A DNA stretch of 64,000 nt from contig NZ_CP117768.1 of the NCBI RefSeq assembly GCF_028623165.1, positions 2,604,001-2,668,000 on the forward strand, read 5' to 3'. Shown here piece after piece: positions 46,851 through 59,376 of the stretch (its first letter is position 1; the number at the start of each line of letters is the position of its first letter). Under the pieces are notes generated by a model. The model made no database searches and was not told where the DNA came from. It worked only from the letters and a program-made list of their open reading frames with translations. Made by a program: the position numbers and the translations under genes. The DNA comes from Nostoc sp. UHCC 0926 (GTDB lineage Bacteria > Cyanobacteriota > Cyanobacteriia > Cyanobacteriales > Nostocaceae).

Positions 46851-48731
46851 ATGTGCGGAATCGTTGGATATATAGGCACTCAAGCGGCAACAGAGATTTT
46901 ACTGGCTGGGCTGGAAAAACTAGAGTATAGGGGCTACGATTCTGCTGGAATCGCCACTATTTGGGAAGGTGAGGTTAATTGTGTACGGGCAAAGGGCAAA
47001 CTGCATAACCTGCGTTCTAAACTCGAACAAATAGAAACGCCCGCCCAGATTGGTATTGGTCACACACGCTGGGCAACTCATGGTAAACCAGAAGAGTACA
47101 ATGCCCATCCCCACATGGATACGGCAAAGCGAGTGGCGGTGGTACAAAATGGGATTATCGAAAATTACCGCGAGTTACGCGAGGAACTCAAAGGAAAAGG
47201 ACACCAGTTTCGTTCTGAAACCGATACAGAAGTAATTCCCCATCTCATAGCTGAATTTTTAAAGAATCTTCCCCCTTCATCTCCCTCATCTCGCTTCTTA
47301 GAGGCAATTCGCCAAGCCGTTAACCACTTGCAGGGAGCATTTGCCATCGCAGTTATTTCTGCTGACTATCCCGATGAATTGATTGTTGTCCGCCAACAAG
47401 CACCTTTGGTAATTGGTTTTGGGCAAGGGGAGTTCTTTTGTGCATCTGACACGCCAGCGATCGTTTCTTACACCCGTGCAGTGCTACCTCTGGAAAATGG
47501 TGAAATTGCCCGCCTCACACCTTTAGGCGTTGAGATTTACAATTTTGCTGGCGACAGGTTGAAAAAACAACCCCGGCTGCTCAACTTCAATCCTGCAATG
47601 GTAGAAAAGCAGGGATTCAAACACTTCATGCTCAAAGAAATCCATGAGCAACCAGGGGTAGTAAGAGCTAGTTTAGAAGCATACTTTAATCCAGGCGAAT
47701 CTACCGAATCGCCAATCAATCTTGGTTTACCTGGAGATTTATACAACGATTTAGAACAAATTCAGATTGTCGCCTGTGGTACCAGTTGGCACGCGGCATT
47801 AATCGGAAAATATTTACTCGAACAACTAGCAGGAATTTCAACTCAAGTACATTATGCTTCTGAGTATCGCTATGCACCATCACCTGTGACGGCTAACACG
47901 TTGATCATTGGGGTTACCCAATCAGGTGAAACCGCTGATACCCTAGCTGCTTTGGCGATGGAAAAAGAACGTCGCCAAGGGAAAGAACCTAAATATCAAG
48001 CGCGACTACTGGGCATTACCAATCGCCCCGAAAGTAGCCTTGGTCACATGGTGTCGCATATCATTAGTACCTTAGCGGGAATTGAAATTGGGGTAGCGGC
48101 GACGAAAACTTTTACCGCTCAATTGATGGCATTTTATGCTTTGGCATTGGATTTAGCAGCTCGTCGCCAGACAGTTTCAAAAGATATTTTAGAGAAAATT
48201 ATTAATGGGTTGCGGCAGATTCCCAAAGAAATTGAGGCAACTTTAGAAAGTCAGGAACGTTTAACTGAACAGCTAGCCCATGAATTCGCTGAAACCAAAG
48301 ATTTCATTTTTGTGGGAAGGGGAATTAACTTCCCCATTGCTTTAGAAGGGGCGTTGAAATTAAAAGAAATCAGCTATATTCACGCTGAAGGGTATCCGGC
48401 TGGAGAGATGAAACATGGCCCGATCGCACTTTTAGATGCGAAAGTACCAGTAGTTGCGATCGCAATACCTGGTAGTGTATACGAAAAAGTTATTTCAAAC
48501 GCCCAAGAAGCCAAAGCCAGAGATTCTCGCTTAATTGGCGTGACTCCCGTCAACGATGGCGAAGCTGCGGAAATCTTTAACGATCTTCTTCCCGTTTCTC
48601 ATGTAGAAGAATTACTTTCTCCGATTTTGACAGTAGTTCCTTTGCAATTATTGGCTTATCATATTGCCGCCCGTCGCGGTTTGGATGTCGATCAGCCAAG
48701 AAATTTGGCCAAGTCTGTAACGGTGGAATAG
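46851..48731 (+). CDS. glmS: Glucosamine-6-phosphate synthase (isomerizing)
   Basis: This 626-residue glutamine amidotransferase makes glucosamine-6-phosphate from fructose-6-phosphate and glutamine, the entry to amino-sugar and peptidoglycan synthesis. The nucleophile Cys2 is in MCGIVGYIG, with glutaminase motifs GIGHTRWATHG and FCASDTPAI. Two SIS domains follow (IVACGTSWHAALIGKYLLEQ, TQSGETADTLAAL and FVGRGINFPIALEGALKLKE). The C-terminus DQPRNLAKSVTVE is the family ending. Full length. A GTAGTAGCG/CGCTACTAC hairpin follows the stop. Confidence 0.98.
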   Translation: MCGIVGYIGTQAATEILLAGLEKLEYRGYDSAGIATIWEGEVNCVRAKGKLHNLRSKLEQIETPAQIGIGHTRWATHGKPEEYNAHPHMDTAKRVAVVQNGIIENYRELREELKGKGHQFRSETDTEVIPHLIAEFLKNLPPSSPSSRFLEAIRQAVNHLQGAFAIAVISADYPDELIVVRQQAPLVIGFGQGEFFCASDTPAIVSYTRAVLPLENGEIARLTPLGVEIYNFAGDRLKKQPRLLNFNPAMVEKQGFKHFMLKEIHEQPGVVRASLEAYFNPGESTESPINLGLPGDLYNDLEQIQIVACGTSWHAALIGKYLLEQLAGISTQVHYASEYRYAPSPVTANTLIIGVTQSGETADTLAALAMEKERRQGKEPKYQARLLGITNRPESSLGHMVSHIISTLAGIEIGVAATKTFTAQLMAFYALALDLAARRQTVSKDILEKIINGLRQIPKEIEATLESQERLTEQLAHEFAETKDFIFVGRGINFPIALEGALKLKEISYIHAEGYPAGEMKHGPIALLDAKVPVVAIAIPGSVYEKVISNAQEAKARDSRLIGVTPVNDGEAAEIFNDLLPVSHVEELLSPILTVVPLQLLAYHIAARRGLDVDQPRNLAKSVTVE

Positions 48732-48744
48732 TCTATTAATAGAG

Positions 48745-48768
48745 GTAGTAGCGTTTAATCGCTACTAC
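48745..48768 (+). terminator. Hairpin after glmS
   Basis: A GTAGTAGCG/CGCTACTAC stem of 9 pairs with a 6-base loop lies 14 bases after the glmS stop. There is no U-tract, so it may be a processing or weak terminator hairpin. Confidence 0.45.
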
Positions 48769-48888
48769 AAGCCAATGTGCAATTCCTCATAATTTTTGAG
48801 GACTACCTCAAAAAAACCTTTGTTGTACTCATTGTAAAAATGAGCTAGTCTAGCTAATCGGGCTATATATGGCAAGAAGAGGAAGTAA

Positions 48889-49929
48889 ATGGTTAGCAGC
48901 ATCTCTACAGTAGATCTGTTTTGTGGTGCTGGAGGACTAACTCATGGGTTTGAGCAAGCAGGTCTTCCAGTCAAAGCTGGATATGATATTGATCGAGCTT
49001 GTAAATTTCCATACGAGCACAATAACAAAGCAAAATTTATACTGCAAGATGTAGAATATCTTAGCGGTTCTGATCTGGCAAAGCATTTTTCTGGCAGCAG
49101 CATTAGAGTTTTAGCAGGATGTGCCCCTTGTCAACCATTTTCAAGTTATTCAAGACGTTATAACGATAAAGAATCAAAGTGGAAGCTATGCCGTGATTTT
49201 GCTCGTCTGGTAGAAGAATGTGAACCAGAGATTATTTCAATGGAAAATGTGCTTCAGTTAAAACACCATCCAGTATTTCATGAATTTATCGATAAATTAG
49301 AAAATTTAAACTATTTTTTGGAATATTATGAAGTTAACTGTCTAGATTATGGAATCCCTCAATCTCGAAAGCGATTAGTTTTACTGGCTTCAAAATTTGG
49401 CAAAGTTAGCTTAATTCCACCAACACATAATGCAGAAAGATACGAAACAGTAAGAAAAGCTATTGAATATCTTGAACCACTTTCTGCGGGTCAAAAATCT
49501 AAGATAGATCGACTCCATCTATGCAGTAAGCTATCTAATCTGAATCTTTGTCGTATTCGTGCTTCAAAACCCGGAGGAACTTGGCGAGATTGGCCTAGAG
49601 AATTAATTGCAGAATGCCACACAAAAAAGAGTGGTAAAACTTATCCTGGGGTATATGGTCGGATGGAATGGGATCGACCTAGCCCGACTATTACTATACA
49701 GTGTTTCGGATTTGGTAACGGTCGTTTTGAACATCCTGAACAAGATAGGGCTATATCTCTTAGGGAAGCAGCATTACTACAAAGTTTTTCAGCAAATTAC
49801 GAGTTTGTTGCCCCCAATGAGGTTTTAGGGTTAAGTCATATAGGGCGATTGATTGGAAATGCTGTTCCTGTTAAACTAGGCGAAGTTATCGCTCAAAGTA
49901 TACTGAATCACCTTGAAGTTGTCCGTTAA
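48889..49929 (+). CDS. DNA (cytosine-5) methyltransferase
   Basis: This 346-residue C5 methyltransferase shows the ordered motifs: I DLFCGAGGLTHGFEQAG, IV GCAPCQPFSSY with the catalytic Cys, VI MENVLQL, VIII PQSRKRLVLLAS, and IX/X SPTITIQCFG...SLREAALLQSF...RLIGNAVPVKLGE. The start ATG follows AAGAGGAAG. Its stop overlaps by 4 bases the stop of the convergent HEPN gene, so the two must have been inherited together. It likely protects the host DNA in a restriction or conflict module. The target recognition region is short, between motifs VIII and IX. Confidence 0.95.
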   Translation: MVSSISTVDLFCGAGGLTHGFEQAGLPVKAGYDIDRACKFPYEHNNKAKFILQDVEYLSGSDLAKHFSGSSIRVLAGCAPCQPFSSYSRRYNDKESKWKLCRDFARLVEECEPEIISMENVLQLKHHPVFHEFIDKLENLNYFLEYYEVNCLDYGIPQSRKRLVLLASKFGKVSLIPPTHNAERYETVRKAIEYLEPLSAGQKSKIDRLHLCSKLSNLNLCRIRASKPGGTWRDWPRELIAECHTKKSGKTYPGVYGRMEWDRPSPTITIQCFGFGNGRFEHPEQDRAISLREAALLQSFSANYEFVAPNEVLGLSHIGRLIGNAVPVKLGEVIAQSILNHLEVVR

Positions 49930-50624
49930 GGATTTCCTCTAATAGATAAATCCAAATAGTCCTTATTAACTAAATACTGTTCAATATTTTGTAGAATTTG
50001 TCTCAAATATCTAATCACTTTACTCTTAATCTTTAAAAGCTCATCAGCAGTTTTGTCTCGTCCTACCTCTGCAAAAGATTTAAAACCATGTGCCAAAAGA
50101 TTTCTGTTTGTTTTAATAGTTACTAAATCACTTCCATGTGCTGTTTTAGCATAGTCAGTTGTATGTGAAAATCCATACTCATCCGCCGTAGTTCTGATTA
50201 GTTTTCCATCAATATTGCCTGAGAATAGATTTTCTTTATCAAATCCAGCAGTAATAATATCAATAGAGATAGCTGTGATGCTCGAAAATATTTTATCAGG
50301 ATTTCGTTTTTTGAGGTTTTGAAGAACTATTTTCTTAAGTTCAGGTCTAATTTGATCGTAGGAAACTCCTTGACTGCTAAGTTCATCAAATATTGTTTCA
50401 ATAGCATTTCGCATTGTTGCTTCCACCAAATTATAGAGCAATAAAAACCCACTGGCTTTCAAAGTTTTTATTAACTCAGAATCAATTTCTCTGATTTTTG
50501 GGTTTCCTTCTTTACCTTGCATACTTAATTTAGTAGTGCCCTCTTCTAATGTCTTTAAAAAAATAAAATATTTGCTTACTTCTTTAGAGCGTTCATTGAA
50601 ATCCTGAAATAATGCACTGGTCAT
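49926..50624 (-). CDS. HEPN-type nuclease of the MAE_28990/MAE_18760 class
   Basis: The 232-residue helical protein has an RX4H motif in TNRNLLAHGFKSF, the HEPN ribonuclease signature (R...H). The flanking pattern is that of the Microcystis-named MAE_28990/MAE_18760 family: LLLYNLVEATMRNAIETIF early and KVIRYLRQILQNIEQYLVNK late. Family members sit in restriction or toxin contexts. It begins inside the last codons of the DUF262 gene (4-base ATGA overlap) and ends tail-to-tail over the methyltransferase stop. It probably cleaves RNA; targets are unknown. Confidence 0.83.
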   Translation of the reverse strand: MTSALFQDFNERSKEVSKYFIFLKTLEEGTTKLSMQGKEGNPKIREIDSELIKTLKASGFLLLYNLVEATMRNAIETIFDELSSQGVSYDQIRPELKKIVLQNLKKRNPDKIFSSITAISIDIITAGFDKENLFSGNIDGKLIRTTADEYGFSHTTDYAKTAHGSDLVTIKTNRNLLAHGFKSFAEVGRDKTADELLKIKSKVIRYLRQILQNIEQYLVNKDYLDLSIRGNP

Positions 50625-51727
50625 AATTTACCGAGAAGTTGATCGCGCACATACTCGATACGCCGAATTACTTTATATCTGGAGTTACTTGCATCTGACG
50701 TGGTGTAATCCTTAAATTCTGGTGACTCAAGCCAATTCATTGATTTAGGTTTAAGATTACTTTTTTCTCTTAGAGCAAGTGCAACACCTACGGAAATTGC
50801 CTCAAATCTAATTCTTGGTGTTCTTACATGCCCTTCTTTTTTGCTAAATCCATTTGGGAAGTATTGTTCAACAAAATCTAATATGCCATGAAATTCATTT
50901 CGCATAGCTTCTCTGTCTATTCCACTATGGTTATGTTTTTCTAGATATTCATCGAGAAAAATATTAACGCGTCTGTCGAAATTATTGTAGTTATTTAAAT
51001 ATGCGAAAAAGCGTAATACAAATTCCTCTGGTTCACGTTTACTAACAAGTACTTCTGAGAATGGACATAGTTGGCGAAATTTAGAATTTTTAGCAAGTTC
51101 TTCAAGAAGATTAACAAATGGTCCTGGAGATATGCCTCTACGCTTCTCCATATAATTTAGTTCGACACTACCTGTATTGATGCGTTCAAACATATCTATT
51201 CTTGTTTGTTCATCAGATTTATCCGTTAGTACAATCATGCGAATAGTTGCACGATTGAAGCGTCTTCTTCGTGTCAGTGGTAAATCTTTAAATTTAAAGT
51301 CGTTAAGTTTTTGTAGTTTGTCTAGCCCACAAAGCCTTAACTCATTATTTATGAATCTGTCTAGTGTACGGATACGTTGAGTACCATCAACAATTTCTAA
51401 TCGAGCTTCATCATCTTTTGGTCGTAAATCAGCAACCAAAATATATGGAATTGGTAATCCTAGCATAATAGATTCAATAAACTTTGACTGCTGAGAATCT
51501 TCCCAAATCATCTCCCGTTGATAGTCTGGTATATACAACTCATTAATGTCCTCATCCAGGCCTTCTCTATATTTTTGGACAAGCACTTCTACTGGATACT
51601 CTTTTGTATCATAATCTACTATTTTTTGTTTTTCACGAATTTCTACTTCTGCTGCTTCTCTTTGTTCATCTGTAATTCCTGGTTCCGGTGGTGGTATATT
51701 TGGGGCTTTTGCCATCTTGCTCTCCAA
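50621..51727 (-). CDS. DUF262 (ParB/GmrSD-like) domain protein
   Basis: The 368-residue protein carries the DUF262 pattern: YIPDYQREMIWEDSQQSKFI, IMLGLPIPYILV and the nucleotide-site-like EIVDGTQRIRTLDRFI (usually DGQQRL). It then has a helical C-terminal region without the HNH nuclease (DUF1524) that makes full GmrSD proteins. So it likely supplies a sensor or NTP-dependent partner for the HEPN gene translationally coupled to it. A Glu/Pro-rich N-terminus precedes the domain. Confidence 0.85.
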   Translation of the reverse strand: MESKMAKAPNIPPPEPGITDEQREAAEVEIREKQKIVDYDTKEYPVEVLVQKYREGLDEDINELYIPDYQREMIWEDSQQSKFIESIMLGLPIPYILVADLRPKDDEARLEIVDGTQRIRTLDRFINNELRLCGLDKLQKLNDFKFKDLPLTRRRRFNRATIRMIVLTDKSDEQTRIDMFERINTGSVELNYMEKRRGISPGPFVNLLEELAKNSKFRQLCPFSEVLVSKREPEEFVLRFFAYLNNYNNFDRRVNIFLDEYLEKHNHSGIDREAMRNEFHGILDFVEQYFPNGFSKKEGHVRTPRIRFEAISVGVALALREKSNLKPKSMNWLESPEFKDYTTSDASNSRYKVIRRIEYVRDQLLGKL

Positions 51728-51766
51728 TTTGGATAGAGTAGATTTATCAGAGTAGGAAACCCTTAG

Positions 51767-52129
51767 GAATTCATTCTATCAGCTGGCATATTCACTCATC
51801 TACTCGCAAGAACACTGGAGCGAAGCCTCAAAGATAAATCTCGCATCCATCCTGTTCTAGATGGTTTGATTTCGATTGGTGAAGTGGCGGGAAATCATGC
51901 CCGTTTTTTGTATGATTTATAACCTGAAACTATTGTACTGCGGTGTACACATGATTTTTCCCCTCGTTTTCTATATTGCTTTGAGCAAGACGAACTGGGA
52001 AATATGTCAGTATCCAACTTAGTGCGGCCTGCCCGGATTACTAGATCGGAGCGCAATTCTCACCAGCTTGAACGGAACTTTGCGGAGATTGGCTCAGGCA
52101 ATCCCTGTGTTGCAGTAGCTAGGGATTAA
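51767..52129 (+). pseudogene. Unidentified gene fragment with one in-frame stop
   Basis: A 121-codon frame reads EFILSAGIFTHLLARTLERS, then VLDGLISIGEVAGNHARFLY, a TAA at 51920-51922, and continues ETIVLRCTHDFSPRFLYCFE and NLVRPARITRSERNSHQLER. Only one stop interrupts it, and both halves look protein-like, so it is a recent pseudogene or the 3' end of a gene cut at 51767. I do not recognise the family. It overlaps the end of the minus-strand gene at 52119. Confidence 0.55.
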
Positions 52130-52676
52130 TCGCCGAATTAGCCATTTTTACCAAAGAAGTGCGATCGCCTGCTTTCAATCCAACAATATATTGCCCACCT
52201 TGTTGTCTCCAAGTCAAGGTAGCATCCGAGCAACCAGCACCACAAGTAAAATCTACAAAATAGCCAGTGATGCCCTTAGCTAAGGATACACGTTTCCCTG
52301 TCAGGCTGGGTGTTTTATGGTTTACAGCTTCAGCAGAAATAACGCCCAAACGACAGGCAGAGGCACCATTACAATCGGGACTGAAAGCCAGTAAAATCTC
52401 GTACTTTTTTTGCGTAGCAGCTTCTATAATTGCATAAATTGGATTTTCCCCATCTGACTCAGGAATAAACTTCGGCAATAAAATCTTAATTTGAGTCTTT
52501 TGTTTTAATTTGGGCAGAATAGATTTAAAAACTGGGTGTGGCTGGGTTTTACTCTGCTGCGCTATCAGTTGGGACTGGTTGTTTATAGTGGCGATCGCTG
52601 ACTTGTGAAAGCTGTTAACACTGACTAATAAAAATACAGCACACACAGCACTATTATTTCTGAAGCTTAAAATCAT
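52119..52676 (-). CDS. Secreted protein of unknown function
   Basis: This 185-residue protein has a signal peptide (MILSFRNNSAVCAVFLLVSV, cleavage near SAIA). The mature domain contains IKILLPKFIPESD, FSPDCNGASACRLGVISAE and YFVDFTCGAGCSDATLTWRQ, with four cysteines that could form two disulfides, then QYIVGLKAGDRTSLVKMANS. Similar secreted proteins occur widely in cyanobacteria, without a known role. No operon partner. Confidence 0.72.
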   Translation of the reverse strand: MILSFRNNSAVCAVFLLVSVNSFHKSAIATINNQSQLIAQQSKTQPHPVFKSILPKLKQKTQIKILLPKFIPESDGENPIYAIIEAATQKKYEILLAFSPDCNGASACRLGVISAEAVNHKTPSLTGKRVSLAKGITGYFVDFTCGAGCSDATLTWRQQGGQYIVGLKAGDRTSLVKMANSAINP

Positions 52677-52807
52677 CTTTTAAAACCTATATCATCTAAA
52701 GGACTTATTTGTAATACCCATTTTGAGGATCAAATTACGTATTAAAGAGCGCTTGGAGTCAGCTAGACTGAAGAAGAAATTGCTTAATAAGTTTTTATAA
52801 TTCTGTT

Positions 52808-53398
52808 ATGAGTACTGATTCATCTGTTAATTCCCCCGATAAATCTGAATCCACATTCACGAAGCGTTTGAGAAACTTCTTGATTGTAATGGTAGCGATC
52901 GCTCTGGGCGTTGCCCTGATCTTAGGATTGCGAACTGAAACAACCTCGGTTTCCCTTGCCAAGTTAAGCGATTCGTCCACACCGCTAGAAGTAGCAATCA
53001 GCAACGGCAAACCATCTTTAGTAGAGTTTTATGCAGATTGGTGTACTGTCTGTCAAAAAATGGCACCAGATATCACTCAACTAGAAACAGAGTATGCTGA
53101 CAAGATGAATTTTGTCATGCTGAATGTGGATAATACAAAGTGGCTACCAGAGATGTTGAAATATCGGGTGGATGGGATTCCCCATTTTGTATTTTTGAGT
53201 CAGCAAGGGGAAACCATAGCCCAAGCGATCGGTGATCAACCTCGGACGATTATGGCTAGCAACTTAGAAGCTTTGGTTACTGGTTCGTCTCTCCCTTATG
53301 CTCAAGCTAGCGGGAAAGTTTCCAAATTTTCAGCCCCAGTAGCACCAACAGCTAGTCAAGATGATCCCCGCAGTCATGGCAGCCAGGTGGTAAATTAG
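52808..53398 (+). CDS. txlA: Membrane-anchored thioredoxin-like protein TxlA (HCF164 type)
   Basis: This 196-residue protein has one N-terminal membrane helix (LIVMVAIALGVALILGL, about 26-45) followed by a thioredoxin domain with the CxxC centre YADWCTVCQK and the cis-proline region VDGIPHFVF. HCF164-type proteins transfer reducing power to apocytochromes in the thylakoid lumen during cytochrome b6f assembly. The C-terminal 35 residues are Ser/Ala-rich and probably disordered. It is followed by a copy of the TA-flanked miniature element. Confidence 0.88.
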   Translation: MSTDSSVNSPDKSESTFTKRLRNFLIVMVAIALGVALILGLRTETTSVSLAKLSDSSTPLEVAISNGKPSLVEFYADWCTVCQKMAPDITQLETEYADKMNFVMLNVDNTKWLPEMLKYRVDGIPHFVFLSQQGETIAQAIGDQPRTIMASNLEALVTGSSLPYAQASGKVSKFSAPVAPTASQDDPRSHGSQVVN

Positions 53399-53489
53399 CA
53401 AAAACAACAGGATCTTGAAGTTTGGGCGATAAAAAGGAAATCCAAAGCAGGCAGACTTCCTTAATGCGATCGCCCCAAAACTTTACTTT

Positions 53490-53583
53490 TACAGCTATTT
53501 TCAGGTAAATAGACCACGCGGTAGGGGCGCAAGGCCTTACGCCCCTACGACAGATGTGGTTCAAATACTTGAATTCTGCTGTA
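53490..53583. mobile_element. Miniature TA-flanked element, copy D
   Basis: The TA-bounded sequence matches copy C with one mismatch (CCTTAC in place of CCTTGC in the central palindrome). It lies in the 363-base spacer after txlA; the remaining part (53584-53761) has HIP1 octamers and no gene. Confidence 0.8.
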
Positions 53584-53761
53584 ATGTCTGTCAAAAGCTC
53601 GCTTGTCCGGCCACCAAGTATGCGATCGCATCAAGCCATTTTGAAAGCGACTTGGGATTTGTGAGCGGAAGTTGTGAATGCATCAGTATGGTAGCGATCG
53701 CAGCCCATGCTGGGGTAGATAAGCCTTATTCTATTATCCAAAATCCAAAATTGATTCACCT

Positions 53762-54901
53762 TCACTGAATAGATTCCCGCTTGAGACGCTTATGAGCGTA
53801 CATTAATTCGTCAGACCTGGCGATTAGTTCTTCTAGTGACATATTGCTTTCTGGTGAGTAACGCTCTATCCCCATACTCATCGAAAGTTCATAGCTACGG
53901 TTTTGCTCTTGATTAAAGTTGGCGATATTTGCTTGCAGACGCGCTCGGATGCTATCAGCGTCCTTAAAGTAGCTGGAGATAAAAATAATGAACTCATCTC
54001 CACCCAAGCGGGCTACAATATCCGAGCTCCGAAAACTTTGCTTGAGTAATTGAGCAGCATCAACAATCAAGGCATCTCCCATATCGTGACCAAGGGTGTC
54101 GTTAATCTGTTTTAGCCCATCTAAATCAATGAAGATAACCCAGCACAAAACTTTCATGCGGTGAGCAATTTTTAACCGTTGTTCAGCCATCACGAAGAAG
54201 CCACGTCGGTTATACAAACCTGTTAATTCATCGGTCAGCGATAACTGCCTTCCTTCCATCTCTGCTTGTTTGCGGTTGTGAACTTCCTGAATGAGTTCCA
54301 TCTGAGCGATGACCTGCCGAGTTAGACGGCGCAGTGCATCCAACTGCTGGTAACTTAGTACACGAGGAACGGTATCGATCACACACAACGTTCCGACGGG
54401 AAAACCATTGGGCGTAACTAGTGGAGCGCCAGCATAAAAACGAATTTTGGGATTATTTTTGACTAAGGGATTGTTAGCAAAGCGATCGTCTTTGATGGTG
54501 TTGGGAACCACTAATATATCCTTTGGTTGAAGAATGGCATGGGAGCAAAAACCCCACTCTCTGGGTGTTTCTGTAGCTTTTAGTCCAAAATTAGATTTAA
54601 ACCATTCGCGATCGGCATCAACTAAGCTAATTAAAGCAATTGGCGTCTTACAAACGTAGGCAGCAAGAGCAGTTAGGTCATCAAATGCTTGTTCAGGTAG
54701 GGTATCCAGAATATTGTAGTCTGCCAATGCTTTGAGCCTTTCTGCTTCATTTTCAGTTAAAGGAACAGCTTGTGTTTTTACAGATGAGTGTCTAAGCCTT
54801 AAGCAGAAAAGTCTGGTACGGTAGAAATTTTGCAACAACCGCAGGGTTACCTCTCCAGTATTAAGGTTACGTAATCTAAACATCTGTGCAACAAAAATCA
54901 A
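53762..54901 (-). CDS. GAF-GGDEF diguanylate cyclase
   Basis: This 379-residue protein has a GAF domain (about 65-200; NILDTLPEQAFDDLTALAAY, ALISLVDADREWFKSNFGL, GAPLVTPNGFPVGTLCVID), a short linker helix and a GGDEF domain. Its active-site loop is GGDEF, and an intact RxxD inhibitory site (RSSD) lies five residues before it, so product inhibition is expected. It makes c-di-GMP from two GTP. The N-terminal 45 residues are basic and poorly conserved; the true start may be Met7. A lone gene. Confidence 0.92.
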   Translation of the reverse strand: MIFVAQMFRLRNLNTGEVTLRLLQNFYRTRLFCLRLRHSSVKTQAVPLTENEAERLKALADYNILDTLPEQAFDDLTALAAYVCKTPIALISLVDADREWFKSNFGLKATETPREWGFCSHAILQPKDILVVPNTIKDDRFANNPLVKNNPKIRFYAGAPLVTPNGFPVGTLCVIDTVPRVLSYQQLDALRRLTRQVIAQMELIQEVHNRKQAEMEGRQLSLTDELTGLYNRRGFFVMAEQRLKIAHRMKVLCWVIFIDLDGLKQINDTLGHDMGDALIVDAAQLLKQSFRSSDIVARLGGDEFIIFISSYFKDADSIRARLQANIANFNQEQNRSYELSMSMGIERYSPESNMSLEELIARSDELMYAHKRLKRESIQ

Positions 54902-55656
54902 TATTCAGTTAAATATACAGAAATATTGTATTACACGATCATCTTCATACCTTTAGTTTGCTCTGTTGTTCATGTCACCTAACTTTAACTGTGCAAATTC
55001 CCTGAGTATGCAGATGCTTACAAGGTCTTCTACCCAAAGCTAGGTTGAAAATTATCAATGTAGCTTAAAAATTATCAAAACTTATTAAGGTGTAAGAGTT
55101 CTTCCTCAATACTTAATATTTTTGATAATTTTAATTTTTGTAGATGCATATAAGTACTGAGGGACGGCTTCCAACCCTCGGTACTTATCCTTATGGTCTG
55201 TTTTCTACCAGAGGCTGCGCCGAGCTTACTTCTCCGTAGGAGTACGGAAGCTGCGAGTCAATCAATTTTGGATTTTGGATTTTGGATTGACACTTCGGCT
55301 TTGCCCTTCTCTACCAGAGGCTGCGCCCTAAGCGTAGCTATGCCGCAGGCTTTACGACGTCGGCTCCATCGAGCGTTCGCGTAGCGTCTCGTAGAGAAGC
55401 CGAGATGCTCAGGCTAAACTCAGTGCTGACCCCAGTAAGATTGGGTATGGGGCAAGCCGAATAATAAAACTGAGAATTTTGGATTTGTTCCGCCCACGTT
55501 ATCGCGCAGCGGGATGAAGTCTAGGGCGAGGCATGAACCGAAAAATCTTTTATCTAAAATTCGCAGTTAAAAGACATCAAGAAATAGACAACCAACCAGA
55601 ATGGTGAAATAATTTTCTCTCCCTGGAGCAATTTTCAGTAACACATCAAGCTCGAA
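54902..55656. repeat. Spacer of hairpin and repeats, no gene
   Basis: The left part (54902-55145) is AT-rich. At 55153-55189 TAAGTACTGAGGG pairs with CCCTCGGTACTTA over a 10-base loop, a strong hairpin without U-tract. From 55195 to 55560 the DNA is made of GC-rich modules (ACCAGAGGCTGCGCC, AGCGTAGCTATGCCGC) and TTTTGGATTTTGGATT heptamers. Open frames here are artefacts. Confidence 0.5.
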
Positions 55657-55887
55657 TTAGTCTTTATACGACTCCAAAATACCACTGCGAATCATTAGTT
55701 GTGGCCAAAAAAATACAAAAAATCCCATCCACGTCACTATAGGAATAGAGACGAGAACTGTTAGCCAGATAGTTTTAAATAGTAACCAGCTACCACCAAT
55801 CAGTGTTACACCTGTGAGAACTATAGACCAGGGTTGACACCACCAAGGTTTGTAATTCCAGGGACTTACGGGCTTTTGTTCAGACAT
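55657..55887 (-). CDS. Small two-helix membrane protein
   Basis: The 76-residue protein opens with SPWNYKPWWCQPWSIVLTGV and has two membrane segments (SIVLTGVTLIGGSWLLF; VLVSIPIVTWMGFFVFFWP). The Trp-rich start (PW..KPWWCQPWSI) resembles a small conserved cyanobacterial protein family, possibly DUF6737. I am not certain of the name. It is followed by the repeat cluster at 55888-56129 and the ligA gene on the same strand. Confidence 0.75.
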   Translation of the reverse strand: MSEQKPVSPWNYKPWWCQPWSIVLTGVTLIGGSWLLFKTIWLTVLVSIPIVTWMGFFVFFWPQLMIRSGILESYKD

Positions 55888-55971
55888 TGGTTTTATTTAA
55901 TAAAACTCCAGGTTTTCCTTGAACAATTTTTAGGATAAATGCAGATAAATTCAATGGTATTACTATAGCGC

Positions 55972-56097
55972 TTCTCGTTTGTATTCAATACACTTTGACC
56001 TCACTCCTAAAAGGAGTGAGGCTTTGAATCTTACCCCCTAACGCTACAAGGGTTGGGGGGAGAGGTGTAAGTCCTGTCATTAACCCAAGCGTATTGT
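55972..56097. repeat. Dispersed repeat related to 27388-27440
   Basis: CGCTTCTCGTTTGTATTCAA and CTCCTAAAAGGAGTGAG match the other copy with few changes. CCCAAGCGTATTGTG at its right end also recurs at about 14580 and 30435. Confidence 0.5.
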
Positions 56098-56129
56098 GAT
56101 CTGAGCGTGACGAGTTTGCCAGATATACA

Positions 56130-59317
<3,188 letters not shown>

Positions 59318-59376
59318 GCACTCACCTAAATTAATATTTAATTTTTAACTTACAAAATTACAAATGGCACGCAATC

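Noticed and set aside
55153..55189. Strong hairpin as a small RNA or riboswitch
   Set aside because: Only a simple stem-loop without flanking conserved blocks or a U-tract; no evidence for a distinct RNA class.
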